Origin: Burkholderiales bacterium
GTDB taxonomy: Bacteria; Pseudomonadota; Gammaproteobacteria; Burkholderiales; Burkholderiaceae_A
Assembly (NCBI GenBank): GCA_030834045.1
Contig: JAURFZ010000075.1
Span: 1-6,678 of the forward strand
Reading direction: 5' to 3'
DNA length: 6,678 nucleotides
Shown here: positions 4,964-6,678 of the stretch, in pieces
How the letters are laid out: each line of letters begins with the position of its first letter
How positions within the stretch are numbered: position 1 is the stretch's first letter
Made by a program: the position numbers and the translations under genes
The notes under the pieces: model-generated
What the model was told of the DNA's origin: nothing
The model's input: only the letters and a program-made list of their open reading frames with translations
Databases searched by the model: none

Positions 4964-6678
4964 GTGCGCCACCACGCCTCAACCGCTCCACTCGCCAGCC
5001 CAGAACCAGCAGGCCCAACCGCTGAGTTAAACACAGCCGGTCCACGGGGAAGCTGGCCCGTCATTCGAAAGCTCCTGCCCTATCTTCTGAAATACAAGCT
5101 GCGCATGGGCCTTGCGCTTGCGGCCATGGTGAGCGCCAAGGTGGCCAATATTGGCATTCCGGTTTTACTTAAGGAAATTGTGGACGGCCTTACCCCAGGC
5201 TCGGCCATCATTGGGGTGTCGGTGGGGCTTATTGCAGGCTATGGCCTCATACGCCTAGCCTCTACAGGCCTAACCGAGCTTCGTGAGCTGATTTTTGCAA
5301 GGGTGACTCAGGGTGCAGTGCGCGACATTAGCCGACAGGTCTTTGAACACCTGCATCGGCTCTCTTTAAGGTTTCACCTTGAACGCCAGACCGGAGGGCT
5401 TACCCGGGACATTGAGCGCGGAACCCGAGGCGTTGGCACGCTGGTTAACTTCACCCTCTACAGCATCGTGCCCACTGCCGTCGAAGTACTGCTTGTCGCC
5501 GCCTGGCTTGCCTGGTTTTATCCACCTGCCTTTGCCCTTATTACCTTAGGAGCGCTCTTTACCTATGTGGGCTTCACCTTTTTTGTAACCGAATGGCGAA
5601 CCCACTTTCGTCGCGAGATGAACGAACTGGATTCGCGCGCCAATGCCCGAGCCATCGACTCGCTGCTGAATTACGAGACGGTGAAGTATTTCAACAACGA
5701 GACCTTTGAGGCGCAGCGCTACGACCGCAGCCTTGCAAGCTGGCAGGAGGCCGCGATTAAAAGCCAGGCCTCGTTGTCGGTTCTTAACATTGGCCAGGCG
5801 TGCATTATTGCCACCGCTGCAAGCCTGATGCTCTGGCAGGCAGTGGTTGGCGTGGAGCAGGGTCACATGACCATTGGCGACCTGGTGCTTGTCAATGCCT
5901 TTCTGATTCAGTTGTACGTTCCACTGAATTTTCTTGGGGTGCTTTACCGAGAAATTAAGCAGAGTGTTGCCGACATGGAAAGGCTCTTTGGGCTCATGGC
6001 CCAGAACCAAGAGGTGGCCGACCCACCCGGAGCGCCTGCCCTGGTGGTCACAAAGGGTGGCATTCATTTCAAAAAAGTGGGCTTTGCCTACGACCCGCGG
6101 CGACCCATTCTGAAAGACCTTGATCTTGAGATTGAGCCTGGTCAGACCGTTGCTGTGGTTGGCTCGTCGGGGGCCGGCAAGAGCACCTTGGCTCGGCTGC
6201 TTTATAGGTTTTATGACACCCAGTCAGGCCGAATCTGCATTGATGACCAAGACATTCGTTTCGTGCAACAAGACTCATTACGTAGAGTTATTGGGATCGT
6301 CCCGCAGGACACCGTACTTTTTAACGACAGCCTGGCCTACAACATTCGTTACGGCAAGCCCGATGCCAGCGAGGAGGAACTCTGGCAGGCCATTGCTGCC
6401 TCACGGCTTGGATCCCTGGTGCAGCGGCTTCCCGACGGTCTCAATACCCTGGTGGGTGAACGAGGCCTAAAGCTTTCTGGTGGCGAGAAACAAAGGGTTG
6501 CTATTGCGCGTGCCATGCTGAAAAAGCCTGCGATTCTCATTTTTGATGAGGCCACCTCTGCACTTGACTCGGAATCTGAGCGGGCCATTCAGAAAGAAAT
6601 GGAGGAGGTCTCCAAGGGCCGAACAAGTATCATCATCGCCCATCGGCTTGCCACGATTCGCCATGCAAGCACCATCAT
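4964..6678 (+). CDS. Atm1/ABCB7/HMT1-type ABC exporter, half-transporter, C-terminus cut off
   Basis: An inner-membrane homodimeric exporter with fused TM and ATPase domains. Relatives move glutathione-bound sulfur species or heavy-metal-glutathione conjugates out of the cytoplasm. The frame stays open for 571 codons to the window end. The TM domain spans about residues 35-335, with the family hallmark NYETVKYFNNE at 236-246, N275 and Q278 in LNIGQ, and VPLNFLGVLYRE at 319-330; these match the glutathione-contact regions of bacterial Atm1 as I recall them. The ATPase domain has Walker A GSSGAGKST (400-408, K406), Q-loop Q448, signature LSGGEKQ (504-510), Walker B ILIFDE (catalytic E529), D-loop SALD (532-535) and H-loop H560. 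Only a few dozen residues should be missing. GTG 4964 is the only usable start before TM1; the next, ATG 5105, would cut into TM1. The first 33 residues are a soluble Pro/Ala-rich leader. Divergent from ttuC, with no evident functional link. Confidence 0.92.
   Translation, partial: MRHHASTAPLASPEPAGPTAELNTAGPRGSWPVIRKLLPYLLKYKLRMGLALAAMVSAKVANIGIPVLLKEIVDGLTPGSAIIGVSVGLIAGYGLIRLASTGLTELRELIFARVTQGAVRDISRQVFEHLHRLSLRFHLERQTGGLTRDIERGTRGVGTLVNFTLYSIVPTAVEVLLVAAWLAWFYPPAFALITLGALFTYVGFTFFVTEWRTHFRREMNELDSRANARAIDSLLNYETVKYFNNETFEAQRYDRSLASWQEAAIKSQASLSVLNIGQACIIATAASLMLWQAVVGVEQGHMTIGDLVLVNAFLIQLYVPLNFLGVLYREIKQSVADMERLFGLMAQNQEVADPPGAPALVVTKGGIHFKKVGFAYDPRRPILKDLDLEIEPGQTVAVVGSSGAGKSTLARLLYRFYDTQSGRICIDDQDIRFVQQDSLRRVIGIVPQDTVLFNDSLAYNIRYGKPDASEEELWQAIAASRLGSLVQRLPDGLNTLVGERGLKLSGGEKQRVAIARAMLKKPAILIFDEATSALDSESERAIQKEMEEVSKGRTSIIIAHRLATIRHASTI

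Noticed and set aside
4876..5064. A 62-codon minus-strand frame upstream of ttuC.
   Set aside because: It overlaps the N-terminal coding part of the plus-strand exporter, has no ribosome-binding site or recognisable content, and would lie upstream of ttuC by chance.

Overview
This window looks like ordinary chromosomal core sequence from a betaproteobacterium, most likely Burkholderiales. The evidence is the RNase P RNA, whose conserved blocks match the Burkholderia-like type A form as I recall it, a pyrC / RNase P RNA / mraZ gene order, E. coli-type (class II) dihydroorotase, and an Atm1-type ABC exporter. Base composition is moderately GC-rich, with one AT-rich gap around 806-933. I see no insertion sequence, prophage, CRISPR array, tRNA or toxin-antitoxin pair, and no new multi-gene system.

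All genes except the last read on the minus strand. In transcription order they are: ttuC-like tartrate/D-malate dehydrogenase (4854-3784); ttuD/gckA-like glycerate 2-kinase (3778-2492); pyrC dihydroorotase (2484-1315); RNase P RNA (about 1316-933), whose 5' end sits on the pyrC stop codon; an AT-rich gap; a sigma70-type promoter with a MraZ operator (805-744); mraZ (740-273); and the 5' part of rsmH (249-1), which runs off the left edge. On the plus strand, divergent from ttuC, an Atm1/ABCB7/HMT1-type ABC half-transporter starts at about 4964 and runs off the right edge.

Three functional units emerge. First, ttuC and ttuD are 5 nt apart and make a short catabolic path: tartrate is decarboxylated to D-glycerate, which is phosphorylated to 2-phosphoglycerate for lower glycolysis. 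pyrC follows only 7 nt later, so pyrimidine synthesis may be read through from a sugar-acid operon. Second, rnpB probably has its own promoter inside the 3' end of pyrC. Third, the mra (division and cell wall) cluster begins with a promoter whose -10 overlaps the first of four 10-bp-spaced GTGGG-type repeats, the expected target of its own first product, MraZ.

The most rewarding details are regulatory and structural: the four-repeat MraZ operator that runs from the -10 to 3 nt before the mraZ ATG; the pyrC/rnpB abutment; and an RNase P RNA with compensatory changes in P4, a very short P3 and an enlarged P15-P17 arm.
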